NCBI GenBank assembly: GCA_040954595.2
Contig: CM082595.2
Location: 4,092,001-4,156,000 of the forward strand
Reading direction: 5' to 3'
Length of the DNA: 64,000 nucleotides
Origin: Balanoglossus misakiensis
Lineage: Eukaryota > Hemichordata
Position numbers and translations under genes: made by a program. Of the stretch, positions 26,628 to 37,434 are shown piece by piece; within the stretch, counting starts at the first letter, position 1, and each line of letters opens with the position of its first letter. The notes below the pieces were generated by a model, which was not told the origin of the DNA, did not search any database, and saw only the letters and a program-made list of their open reading frames with translations.

Positions 26628-27543
26628 CACACACCTCACGTTTTCGCATTCAATCTGACACTACATAATATTATATTTTCACAGAGGGGGGAGTTGGTAC
26701 TCATTCGATATTAAGGACGAACACCATGACACAATATTGAAAGTGGAGGCGCCTTGTTGTCTATGTCAGACGATCTGCTGCACGGCAGACGTTGAATTTA
26801 AGGTGGGTACCATTCGCTCTCTTATTGCTGCAAAACAGACTGACCAAATCACAGTGACTCTACAAGGCGTACTGGACAATTGACTGTTTGTGTATGTAGT
26901 TGAGCAGGTGACACCCGTGTCTAGTAAAATGTTATTGAAAAATTCGCAAACACACTTCATTTCCCGTTTACACTACAGGTCCTCTCGGCTGACAAGAGTG
27001 TCCAGGTTGGCAGCATCAGCAAACAATACCCCGGATTGGGAAAGGAAATGTTTACCGACGCCGACAACTTTGGAGTCAGTTGTAAGTATTCTGCTGTATA
27101 TGTACATACGTACGTCGCTGATCCATTCATAGTACATTAATCTTGATATTCTAATAGAACTTTACCAACTATATCCCGTCTTTTCTTGACTCTCCCCAGT
27201 TCCGATGGACCTCGACGTCAAGGCGAAAGCCACCCTGTTGGCAGCTGTCTTCTTAATTGTAAGTACATCCTTTTAGGTATACATCAGAATGTAAATATTT
27301 TAACCATGGTGACGTCAGTTGGCCGGACACATGTTTCTGGGCTGAGGGAGGGGTGCTTTATTGCATAGGTGCCCATATACCTTTAACTGCAATGATATTG
27401 AAACGTCATGAATGACATAACGTCGATAATTTAAATCCACACATATTCCAACACTAGTTCATAGCTAGCTTACAACGTCATGTTTTTATTTTCTTTTTTA
27501 GGACTTCATGTTTTACGAAAAGAAAAAGGACAATAATAACTAA
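25298..27543 (+). CDS. PLSCR: Phospholipid scramblase family protein B
   Basis: Nine coding exons: 25298-25315, 25495-25633, 25794-25871, 26137-26213, 26418-26548, 26685-26802, 26979-27081, 27200-27258, 27502-27543; 254 residues with phases consistent. It is the shortest of the three paralogues because exon 1 encodes only MEPQQP and exon 2 has little Pro-rich sequence. Core marks: [33 protein letters not shown], the Cys cluster [26 protein letters not shown], the loop [12 protein letters not shown], and a terminal hydrophobic helix then [13 protein letters not shown]. The calcium loop keeps the first Asp found in human PLSCR1, unlike A and C. The segment after RQT is diverged ([15 protein letters not shown]). 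A splice acceptor at 25279 in the 5' UTR shows at least one noncoding upstream exon. Role as for A; true scrambling activity is not demonstrable here. Confidence 0.9.
25646..25685. repeat. GGT and GAT trinucleotide microsatellites
   Basis: Adjacent (GGT)n and (GAT)n runs just inside the intron after scramblase B exon 2. They extend the open frame past the donor with Gly/Asp runs but are not part of the spliced protein. Confidence 0.8.
26556..26625. repeat. TC dinucleotide microsatellite
   Basis: A long (TC)n tract, slightly interrupted, beginning 8 nt after the donor of scramblase B exon 5. It is intronic simple sequence; the Ser/Leu or Arg/Glu frames across it are not genes. Confidence 0.9.
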
Positions 27544-27663
27544 CAAGACAGTGATAGGCATATACACAGACGTGACGAGGCTATGCTCTTTTTATACATT
27601 TTATTTCACTGTTATAATTCTCCATCGACGAAAATTAATTACATGAAATTTAAAATAGGTGAC

Positions 27664-27669
27664 AATAAA
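27664..27669 (+). promoter_or_regulatory. Poly(A) signal of scramblase B
   Basis: AATAAA about 120 nt downstream of the scramblase B stop codon, on the same strand. A second candidate occurs near 27884. Confidence 0.5.
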
Positions 27670-28463
27670 TAAGGCAAAAACGTTGGGCTTCTAATAGTAA
27701 GCTTGTTATAGTTAGCGACGTTATTTTCATTTATCTTGCAAAAAATCACAAGAATTGTATCGATTGTGCTGTACATTGCCAAAGAGTACAATACGTTTTT
27801 GTCGTATGGGGCCTAGTACCAATACTCTGTCTTGTATATTACCTTGTCAAAGTTGATGTACTCATTTTGTACATCACTTCTGTTAATAAAAATATCCATG
27901 ACGCTAAGAAGTGTGGCATGATATTTGCATATTGCAAGGATGTATATAGCGCCCCTAGCGGCAGGGTTTGTGATTCCTTCTCATATTTTTGTAAACATGA
28001 TCACGTGACAGTAAGTGAAAGGGGAAATGGCTGCCGTGTAGTTGTATGCAACTACAGCTACTAGTAGGACGTTTAGAATTATCAACAGGACGGTGTCGTT
28101 GACTGTCCAGACCCCGCGGGTCAGCACAAGTGGCGATCACCGCAGAGGTATTTGTGTTTGACAGAAGAAATTCCACTGAAAATTTCTCCGGTCGCATCTT
28201 GTTCTTGTGGGGTGAGTAAACCGTTGAACTTTGTCCTTGTTTGCCGGATGTTAGAGTCTGAGCTGAGAAGGTGTGTCCGATTAAAATAAAATTTACACCG
28301 CCGGGCAGGGGTCTCGGTGCCTCGTTGCATGTTTATAAACTGTGGTTACAACACCCCCATGAGCCTAATTTTACACAAGGTATCACAAATCGCCATCATT
28401 GTGATCTCTACGATCATTTTTCTCCCATCCAACGTACATTGTGCATGAACCCAGCTGCAGTTC

Positions 28464-28538
28464 AGTAGCTCGAGGTTTTGCCTTGGTTTGCTTATTTTGC
28501 CGTCTAGCACACAAATCAAGGCAAAACCTCGAGCTACT
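28464..28538. repeat. Perfect 22-bp inverted repeat (hairpin)
   Basis: AGTAGCTCGAGGTTTTGCC continues to 22 bp and returns exactly inverted after a loop of about 31 nt. It lies in the 5' flank or first intron of scramblase C. It could be a small foldback element; no transposase or target duplication is evident. Confidence 0.85.
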
Positions 28539-28661
28539 CAATGAACATGCGCCTGATCAAATCAACTTGCCTTTCCGAAGCCGACACTTTGGCCCAAGGA
28601 GTTCGATCCTTTTAACCACAAGGCTGTGGTGATCCCGCCCATCCTTGAAATTATAACGTCC

Positions 28662-28719
28662 GACGAACAAACAAACAAACAGACAGACAGACAGACAAAC
28701 AAACAGACGGACAGACAAA
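28662..28719. repeat. CAAA / CAGA tetranucleotide microsatellite
   Basis: Tandem CAAA and CAGA units upstream of scramblase C; simple sequence. Confidence 0.85.
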
Positions 28720-28900
28720 CAATATCTCCTAAGTCTTGATTTATTTTTAAATAAAATATATACAAATTAAATTTAATTGACAAAATCATGCATAAATCAG
28801 GGAGTACAGCAAATAATACAGTCAATAACTATTTGATAAATATAAAATACATTTCTGACAGTTATTTATATTTACAGATTTGAATTGAGGAAATACTGAG

Positions 28901-31900
28901 ATGTCAAAGACTGATGACATTAACATGCAGGAGATTCAGCTCTCAGATCAAAATCAATCCGATGGACAAGGCCCAGGACAACCGCCCCAGGGGTATGGAC
29001 AACCGCCCCAGGGGTATGGGCAACCACCCCAGGGGTATGGACAACCACCCCAGGGGTATGGACAACCACCCCAGGGGTATGGACAACCACAGCAGGGTTA
29101 CGTGCCCCCTCAGCAGTACGGACAACCAGGACAACCACCTGTGAGTAGTACCAGTACCGCATCTTTAGAAAACAAGAAGTTGTATCTTTTATGAAACAGG
29201 AAGTTGTTTCAGCCGAATGAGAGTGTTTATGATGAAATTTCTAACAAAAGTTTTTATAGGGATACAACTACCTGAAATATGCAATCAGAACAATGAATGG
29301 TTTACATTGAAAGTTATTCTTGCCTAACGTACATGGATGTAGAGTATTGACTGTCTATTCAGCAGCAAGGATGAATTTATTCAGAACCCCATGGGATATA
29401 ATTTAATTATTCCATTAATGACAATAATAAAAAATAATTAGCACGCCTGTATGGTATGCAGATAGATTATACAATGCTAGAAATGTTTGTAACAGTTTTT
29501 TTAAAATTGCAAATACAATACATTTGCTAATGTGAAATGGGGGATATAATTTATTTTACATCTGTCATGGACAGTAGCAGTGTCATGTTTTTTAAATTTT
29601 AAAGCAAATGGGAAGACACCTCAAGGCCTCTTGATAAGACTTGCCTGTAAACTCAACCAAGGCCCCATTAGTGGGTAATGATACTGAGCAGAGATCAAGG
29701 CAAAATTTGTATGGAAAAATTAAAGTGAAATTTGAATTTTACGCAGTTCTTAGCAGATGTAACTGTCCACTTGCCGTGAGGGCTCGTACTTATCGCAATG
29801 AATTTTTTATTTCGGTTCACAGATGATGCAGCAGCCTGGAGCCCCTGGAGGGGGGCCCCCACCCGCCCAGTGGATGCCTATGCCACAGGTACCGGCTGGA
29901 TGTCCACCTGGTCTGGAATATCTGACGCAGGTCGACCAATTGCTGGTTCATCAACAGATCGAGCTTTTTGAAGGTTAGTTCTGACTTCCGAGCCTCTACA
30001 GACAATTCCAACACGGTGCACGTTTCACTATAAATTTTTATTTTACGATGGTGCAGATGGGTTTAGTTGCCAGGCCAGCGTGCATGCGTGCCGATACTTC
30101 TGTATAAATATAGACCGACTTTGTTCGTACAAGTGTTTAAAGAGCTGGGAGATCGCACTCGTATATGAATATAGACATTCTTGCCTTGACCGGCTGAATG
30201 TAAGGTCAACAAGAGTACAGTGATCTTGTCGCGGTTCGTGAAGGTCATCTACCGTCTCACGGTCTGCATGCAAATGAACGTACAGATGTCTAACCCTTTG
30301 ACCCCCGTTCCCCTCTTGAGTGGTCCAACTTTATTATAGAAAACAATAGATTTGGAACGGACCATGGTGGTGAAAGGGTTGAATCATTCTGATTACATAA
30401 AGTCAGCATTGTTGAACATAATGCGGACCTATACAAGTCCCGTCGCCCTACTTATCGCTGATCGTCTGTGCAGCATTCAGATTAGTGTGGGTGTAACCGC
30501 ATGCATTCATATAGGGGTGACAGTGACCATTCAGCACCGACGTGATTTACTGTGTTGACATACGTGGACATATTCAGTGTGAAGCCCAGACACCCTCCAA
30601 CCACCCTATTCAACACATTGAGGTGGCCCCATTACTATAAATTGTCAATGTTAATATTATTTAAATAAACACCGGTGATGACATAAATTCAGACACTATC
30701 CACCCACTAAAACACTGTACATTGTATCTGGAAATTGATACTGTATACATGTATAGATCACACGTGTACAAGTATGCCAAGGACAACACGTTTCAAACTG
30801 TTTAACCCCTTGACTAACCCAAGGTCATCCTGGGGTAGCAAATTTTAGAATGACATTGCTATATCTTATAAGCATACAGATATATTAGCAGTAGTAATTA
30901 GGCTTTGTGACCTATGAACTTTAGAATATGGATGGGTAGGATTACAAATATTTACATGTTTACATTTTATTTGTATACGTACATTGAGCTCTTGCAGTAA
31001 ACAACAGTATGACCACTGCCATCCAGTTGACAGAATTCAAAACAGTAAATTCAGACTCAAAACCCCACTTCTGCAGTTACTTTCCAAATTCCAGCATTGA
31101 TATAAACTACACTGTCAGTTTGTAACTTGGTTCCTTAATAACATATCAACCTGTCATCCTGGAATAATATACAATTATGTGCCAAATATTAATGACAATC
31201 TTATGTGACAAACACTTCAACCACCTGCAGTCCAATTAAAAAAATATAATGGATTAAATTTCATATACTTTACATGCAACTTTTCAGGACAATTGTCCAT
31301 TATTTCACCTGTATGTATTGTTGTGGAGAGTTGTTAAATCTATTTATAGAGGTACACTACTATGCACACATACCTGTAACATTTCACTCCTTCTGTCATG
31401 TCGGGTCAATGCAAAATGGTTGTATAGATCTGCATATTTCCATATATTTACACGAGGGACAACAATATGAATTATGATGTAAATATTAAATGGGCAAGTT
31501 CCTCTACTAAGACGTTATTTTTCAGAAGATATTTTTTTCAGGTTTTAATTATGAAATTGATGTTTCGCTCACTGATGTACTGACATTCAAATAATCATTT
31601 TTTTCTCTAACAGTCTTCACCAACTGGGAAACTCAGAACAGATACCAAGTGAAGAATAGTATGGGGCAGCAGATATACTTTGCGCATGAAGGTGAGACAA
31701 TTTATTAATTTTTTTCCACAGTTCTTTCTCGCTACATGCTTTGTGGATAAACGTACCCTGGAAATGGGCACATAAATGAATAATGAACAACTAAATATGA
31801 CAAAACTTGCAGTGTAAGGCAAAATTTTATATGGCTAATTATTTTAGTTTTATGTTAGAGTGAAAAATACTTTTTGCCTGAAAACCCTAGTTATACACGT

Positions 31901-34900
31901 ATGTATATCTGGACTTACATTCATGCCATTGGAATTCATGGGATTAAAAAAGTCCCTAATTGCCTTACAATATATGTCTATTATACTCAGTTTAATATTC
32001 TGATGCACATCATGTAGTACAGGTATCATAGGCTTGATTAATCTTATAAATAATGTACAGCATTTGTCATAGTCCGATGTAGTATTAGGTTAGAAACACT
32101 TTACTGTTTTTGGCTCTAAGTCACGAAAGGCCTCTTGGCCAGGTTACAATGGTAACATCTTTTTGTCAGAATTATTGTGTCATTCTCTTTAATAGTCAGT
32201 GTCTATATATATTTCATTGACAGAAAATACCAGGCAATAGAGCCTGGACTCAATGTGTGCATAATTTTTAAATATAGATAACAGTCACAGCTGCTGGTGT
32301 AACTTCTGCACCACTGATCATAGATATATGTCTGTACATTATAACGCAAGTTTTCTTAATCACCCATCAGTCAGTCGATAATATAACAATAATATAAAAC
32401 ATAAACACCCATCTGGAAACAGCTCACTCTAGTAAAATTCATTGATTAAAGATTATTAAGTAACAAGTGTTCCTCTTGGAACTCATAGGATATTTTCTGA
32501 ATGTGAATTTGCCATTTTTTAAGAGGGACTGCTGACAATGCTAGTCAAATGTCAATTACTTTCACACATAGTTTAAAAATGCATGCGTATAGATGTATCC
32601 TAATCTCTTCAACCCTGGGGTAATAATTCATTTCTACCTGTCAATCTAGCGCAATGTATGAAATGCAATTAATGAGGGTGATTGAAACACAATGAATCAT
32701 TTATAACATCTGTGTAAAATGGACAGACATTTGAGGCTTTTATACTCGGCCCCATTTTCTACTGATAATGTTCATTGCAAATGAATTCATGATATGCACG
32801 TCACATTTCGTCCATCACATTCACTGTTTGTGTTGTCTCTTTCTGTCTCATTCACAGAATCTGATACATGTCATCGTCAGTGCTGTGGTGCCAATCGAGG
32901 CTTCATCATGCACATCACCGACAACATGCAGCAGGTACTTGCACCACTCTCACCCTTCTCACCACATGGTTTGGTCCAAATCAATTGTTCCAATGGTAGA
33001 TCTCACTATAAGGAAGGGGGGTGTGAAATCGTTTAATTGTTCTGTCAGATCGAACAAACCTCATCCAATCATCATATATATTGAACCATTAAACATTAAT
33101 TGTAATACATCTATCATATTGTCAGTTTTTATGGGGAAGGTCACCTTTCATATTGAAAGTCGCTTTTCAATTGTATTTCTATATAGTCACCTAATCAATG
33201 GTGTTATTAGGAGTATCACTTTCTCATTGGAGACAGGGAGTTGATATAAAACAATCATGCGAGAAAAGGTGAAACTGACCGTCGAAAAACATCTGATAGA
33301 TGTATTCTACTTCAACTACCCAATTTTCATCCTTTTCACTGATACATTCCGCTGTTTTTTATGTACCGGTAGAAACTTGCAATGTGGTAAATAAACAATA
33401 ATTTTGACAAAAAAATTGTTATAAAAACATTCTACCATATAGACATAAAGCTATAAGGGTTAATGGCCAAAACATTACAAATCCTGGAGTTATGATATTG
33501 CAGACATGATATAATATTCCTCTCTGTTGATTCATCCATGCAGGAAGTGATTCGTGTTAATCGTGAATTCAAGTGCTGTGCCGGCTGTTGTTGGTGTGCC
33601 GGTTCCGACTGCTGTGCCATGGAAGTGGCTGTGGAAGCTCCCGTTGGAACAGTTGTTGGATATGTCAAACAGACGTAAGTAATCACAGTGAACAGAATGA
33701 GGCCGTTTCAGCATTTGAAATTCGTCGAAGGAGAAAAAGAGTATAAACATATCTGACGTCAACTTCAACCATCTAACTTGCATCTCCTTCTCCATTGTCC
33801 ATTTCTCATTTTAGTTGTAGTGGCTGGCCGCCTCATTTCGACATCTTGGATGACGAGCGGAACACGGTCTTCAAAGTGCGAGGTCCGTGCTGCATCTGTC
33901 AAGGCATCTGCTGTACCTGGGACCAGGAGTTTTTGGTAAGAGACAAAACTGTGGAGAGACCAGTCCATGCTGCGATAAAACTATTCATGCCACGGCAGAA
34001 TTAAATGACATTCAGTAGTAACTAATTGCTTTGGAGCAGTCATGTTATAGCAATACATCCAAAAGTGCTATTACCATGTGTACTCTGTTTTCATTCACTT
34101 CTGTGCACATTTCAGGTACACAGCCGAGACATGAAGCATGAGGTTGGCAAAGTTAGCAAGCAGTGGAGTGGTCTGATGCGGGAAATGTACACCTCTGCTG
34201 ACAACTTCTCTGTGAACTGTAAGTATTGGTCGTGAGGTCACAGTTGGTGTCTTGTGCTCAAAATTACTTACCACTGAGTTTTGTATATTTGCCTATTGTT
34301 GAAGTTAATTCTTGTTTTTTTTGCATTCATTTCAGTTCCCATGGATTTAGATGTCAAGATAAAGGCCACCATGCTGGGAGCTGTATTCCTTATTGTAAGT
34401 CACTCAATATTCTGTTCTATCCCCTTTGAGTTAGGGTGCCACCTAGTGGAGATGCCCACATATTGTATTTGCTTGATTTCGTCTCTCTTTAATACTGGGC
34501 AGTCCTTCACCTCCCCTGGCCATTTGCTGTGTCTCAGAATCCTTGCCCAGAACTATTGCCCTGACTACCCTGAACTATTGCCCGGCCTAAATTTGCATGA
34601 AAACTTATATACAACAAAGTCTATTGGTCCGAGCAAAGTCAACTAGTGATATCAGTACTTTAAACTGCCAATGAGAACCTGGCTGACAGGCTAGATTAGC
34701 TCTGCCCTCCCCGTCCTTTGGAAATTCGTCAGAGATGGAGTAGTTCCCATAAGCACCCAGCCCCTAACAAATGACAAAGCATGGCAAATTGGCATTTGTC
34801 ATCAGGAAACTTCAGTATAGTTGATTGCCAGCTTTGCATTATTGAGAGAACATCTGTCGTCGGCTTTTCACGACATTGAGAGTGAGTACACGTAATAAAT

Positions 34901-35550
34901 TTGTACGAATCAATGAGCGTTTCTGGGAGTGAGTTTCATATCCGATCGCGCAGTCTCACTCTTCAGCTCCAAGCAATTGGTCAAACAAGTGCTAGCCATC
35001 TTTTGCGAAGTACAGTATGCAAGATTCAGAATAACTATTGTTTGAAAATAAGTGGAAGTTTCTTCGTCAGTCAGCGAATATAACATCAAACTGACATTTT
35101 GAGTCAGAGAATACTACAAGTGAGGATGAATAGCACATAGCTGCAACGATTGCATAGTCATTTATAGATCAGCATGACAGGGCTATGTGTTTTAAGAGTT
35201 GCATGGTAAGTGTCTTATTTTCCCTATCCCCCTCAATACATGCAGATAGCTTAATGCTTTGGTGTGTATTTCCAGTTACTGTTGCTCACCCGAGTTTTTG
35301 TAATTACCAATGTCTCATTTTTGTAGTTTCTTCAATATCTTGTTCCCCAAATCTCAAAACAAAAAGTTGCAGTCTTTCAAATAATATGTGTTGAATTTTC
35401 AACTTACTGGTCTTTTTTGTGATAACTCAATAACTACAAAGTCCAGGCTTTATTGGAGCTTTAGTTTTCACACTGATTCTCAAGTTTATTTCGTATTTTA
35501 TATTACAGGATTTCATGTATTTCGAGCAAAAACAGAACAACAAGCGTTAG
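28901..35550 (+). CDS. PLSCR: Phospholipid scramblase family protein C (long, repeat-bearing N-terminus)
   Basis: Nine coding exons: 28901-29140, 29823-29973, 31614-31691, 32858-32934, 33544-33674, 33815-33935, 34116-34218, 34336-34394, 35509-35550; 333 residues. Exon 1 encodes an 80-residue N-terminus with six tandem GQPPQGY-like heptads, proline-rich as in vertebrate PLSCR1, where this part binds SH3/WW-type partners. Core marks: [33 protein letters not shown], the acylation-type cluster [36 protein letters not shown], the loop [12 protein letters not shown], and a final hydrophobic helix with DFMYFEQK. Internal exon lengths match A exactly. The first loop position is Ser instead of Asp. 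The introns are much longer than in A and B (up to 1.6 kb) and carry dispersed repeats. A 3' UTR of about 1.1 kb runs to AATAAA at 36633. Confidence 0.92.
28976..29101 (+). repeat. Coding 21-bp minisatellite in scramblase C exon 1
   Basis: Six in-frame 21-nt units, each coding G-Q-P-P-Q-G-Y (the last has Q for the second P). Units are nearly identical at DNA level, differing mainly at CCG/CCA, so recent expansion or contraction is likely and copy number may vary between alleles. Confidence 0.95.
30290..30382. mobile_element. Short palindromic MITE, copy 1 (AACCCTTT...AAAGGGTT)
   Basis: About 93 bp in a scramblase C intron. It begins TAACCCTTTGACCCCC and ends GGTGGTGAAAGGGTTGA, so the ends are inverted repeats; the interior GAAAACAAT...GGA...ACCATGG is shared with the copy at 56059-56151. 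The flanks here are degenerate (CTAA/TTGA), whereas copy 2 has exact TTAA. It is probably a non-autonomous element with TTAA target preference. Confidence 0.7.
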
Positions 35551-36632
35551 CCACATGCTTCCAAGAAGAAGAAAAGTTGCAAGAAACGGAGAAGATGGTA
35601 TTAGACGTTATTGCATGGAAATATGCTGTAAAATTCACTAATGCATGGAGGTAGAGACACTGTAAAATTGTGATCAGTGTATCTTCAAACAGATTTCACG
35701 CCCGTTTTAACTCTTTCTCGTGTACTTTCTGTTGACATTCTCAGACTCTGTAATGTATTGACTCGTAAATGTGATGTATTTTAAAAAGTTACGTCACTTA
35801 TGATCTAGTGTAAATTTTGAGACTACAGAATAATTCAACTCGCCCTGAAAACAGTTGGAGGGACTTTCAAAGGAGTGTAGCATGAAAGTGGGCTGTTTCT
35901 TTTTTAAGATATTACTCTAAAACTCTTCATACCAGTCTGAACTGAATGAATGAGCTATAAATGTTTAAAGAAAAAAAATATTGATATTTTACTGCTATTT
36001 GTGTGGCATTTCACGAAATACTTGCAATGCAAAATATCTTAGTGTATTCCAGATACTAGTAGATCTCAATTTTCAAACATGGAGTTTTACAGGTAGATCC
36101 TTTGCTGTGGATTAAAAATTTGGGGACACCACAAACAACCACCCCTATTTTTCTGTAGAACCTGCCGCACCATTCAATGATATGGGCAGGACTAGAGGTA
36201 CAATGTATAAATGGGTTAATGAACTATGTACATTAATCCTGTACCGCAAGTTCATTACCAAAATATGGCCAGTGACCCAAATATTTAACACTATTGTAAT
36301 TTAGCCTAAAGGTAGATTCAATACCATTTGGAATATTTGTCAGTTATATCTCCAAGGTTTTTTCGTCGATATAAATTATAGTTAACATATACATATATAG
36401 AATTTTTCATAATCTCTTTTCAATTGACATTAGGCTGAAACAAGACTATTTTTGTCTTTCTTAGAGTTAGTTTGTACAAAGTACAATAATTTCCATTAAC
36501 TGATGTATATTATCAAAGTTTGATTCTTTTTACAGATAATGTCTAACTCGAAGTTGTGTTCCATCTGTTAATGGAAAGTTATTTAAGGATTGAAACGACT
36601 TACTTGACGTTGTTACTGAATGCTTACTTTTC

Positions 36633-36638
36633 AATAAA
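36633..36638 (+). promoter_or_regulatory. Poly(A) signal of scramblase C
   Basis: AATAAA on the coding strand, about 1.08 kb beyond the stop codon at 35550, with a GT-rich stretch downstream (TTGTTGTGATGATG). Confidence 0.45.
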
Positions 36639-37336
36639 CACAGCACTGCAGTAGATTGCCGCATACCTGTAGTCACGTATTGTTGTGATGATGAAACCAT
36701 TAATTTTCATTTGGAAAAGCTGTTTTTGAAGATCGCCAGGCTTTCCACTGAAAAGTGACGAGTATGTCGTCTCCAGCGAACATTAAATGATTCCACCAGC
36801 TGAGTGAGAAGAAGACACAAATCATTGTAAAGTTTTTTCAGTGATTTGTCACTGAGGGCGTTCTCACATGAAACGACTCGACTCGACATGATGGGAAACT
36901 ATCGCAATGCTTCAAACATATTGTTTGAAGTGAAAGCCTTGAAAAGAAGGCTGTCAGGCCAGACACTTGGTCAATGGTTCATGATGGCCACGCCTGGTTT
37001 CCTAGGCAACGTTAAAGCAAGCATATATGAGATAAGAACTTGAACATACAAAAAGGTGTTGACTCGTATTATTATTGTGCAAGCAAATATTGTACATACA
37101 CTCTCTCTGTCATTTTGCCTTTTGATTTTGACTTTAAAGAAAAATCAGGAAATAGTCGTGATTTTCAATGTTTTCAGTCAAAACAAATCATTTTTTTTCA
37201 CTTTCGCTCTGATATTTTCTGACTCAGTGGAAACTTCGTTTTTCTGCGAACTCGCCATTTTGAATAACCCAATCCCGGGTCATTGCTTATGAATGCGACC
37301 GCGGACGCGTGTTTGACTTTACGCGACTTCGGGCAG

Positions 37337-37390
37337 CCAATAGGAATCCTTCTCGTGTACCTATATAAGAGCGCGCGCGGTCTTGTCACC
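37337..37390 (+). promoter_or_regulatory. TATA/CCAAT core promoter of the small MGC gene
   Basis: CCAAT at 37337-37341 and TATATAA at 37362-37368 are followed by a CG-repeat (GCGCGCGCGG) and an expected start of transcription near 37392, about 45 nt before the ATG at 37435. Spacing is textbook for a TATA-driven gene, suggesting tightly regulated or inducible expression. Confidence 0.65.
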
Positions 37391-37434
37391 AAACCCTATC
37401 ACTGCGTGGATGTCCAGGACTTTTTCTGTCGAAT

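Larger units (their letters stand above)
27544..28900. other. Spacer between scramblases B and C
   Basis: Holds the 3' UTR of B with AATAAA at 27664-27669, then the 5' region of C. A GTGAGT donor at 28211 may end a noncoding first exon of C, since an acceptor (TTTACAG) sits at 28877, 24 nt before its ATG. A perfect inverted repeat lies at 28464-28538 and a (CAAA/CAGA)n run at 28662-28719. No other coding sequence seen. Confidence 0.5.
35551..37434. other. Scramblase C 3' UTR and upstream region of the small MGC gene
   Basis: A non-coding, AT-rich 3' UTR of scramblase C ends near AATAAA at 36633-36638. From about 37300 the sequence becomes CpG-rich and forms the promoter of the next gene. No separate gene is seen; short frames here lack splice or domain support. 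Confidence 0.6.

Noticed and set aside
26366-26668. Ser/Leu- and Arg/Glu-rich frames near scramblase B exon 5
   Set aside because: They are created by the TC microsatellite and the antisense of a real exon.
32768-33244. 158-codon open frame on the plus strand
   Set aside because: It overlaps scramblase C exon 32858-32934 in another frame and is otherwise intronic; composition is not protein-like.
1-35550. Functional cluster of an immune nucleotidyltransferase with antiviral-type scramblases
   Set aside because: PLSCR1 has immune roles in mammals, but animal gene neighbours are rarely functionally linked, and the SLC44 gene and gaps intervene. Nothing in the sequence ties them together.
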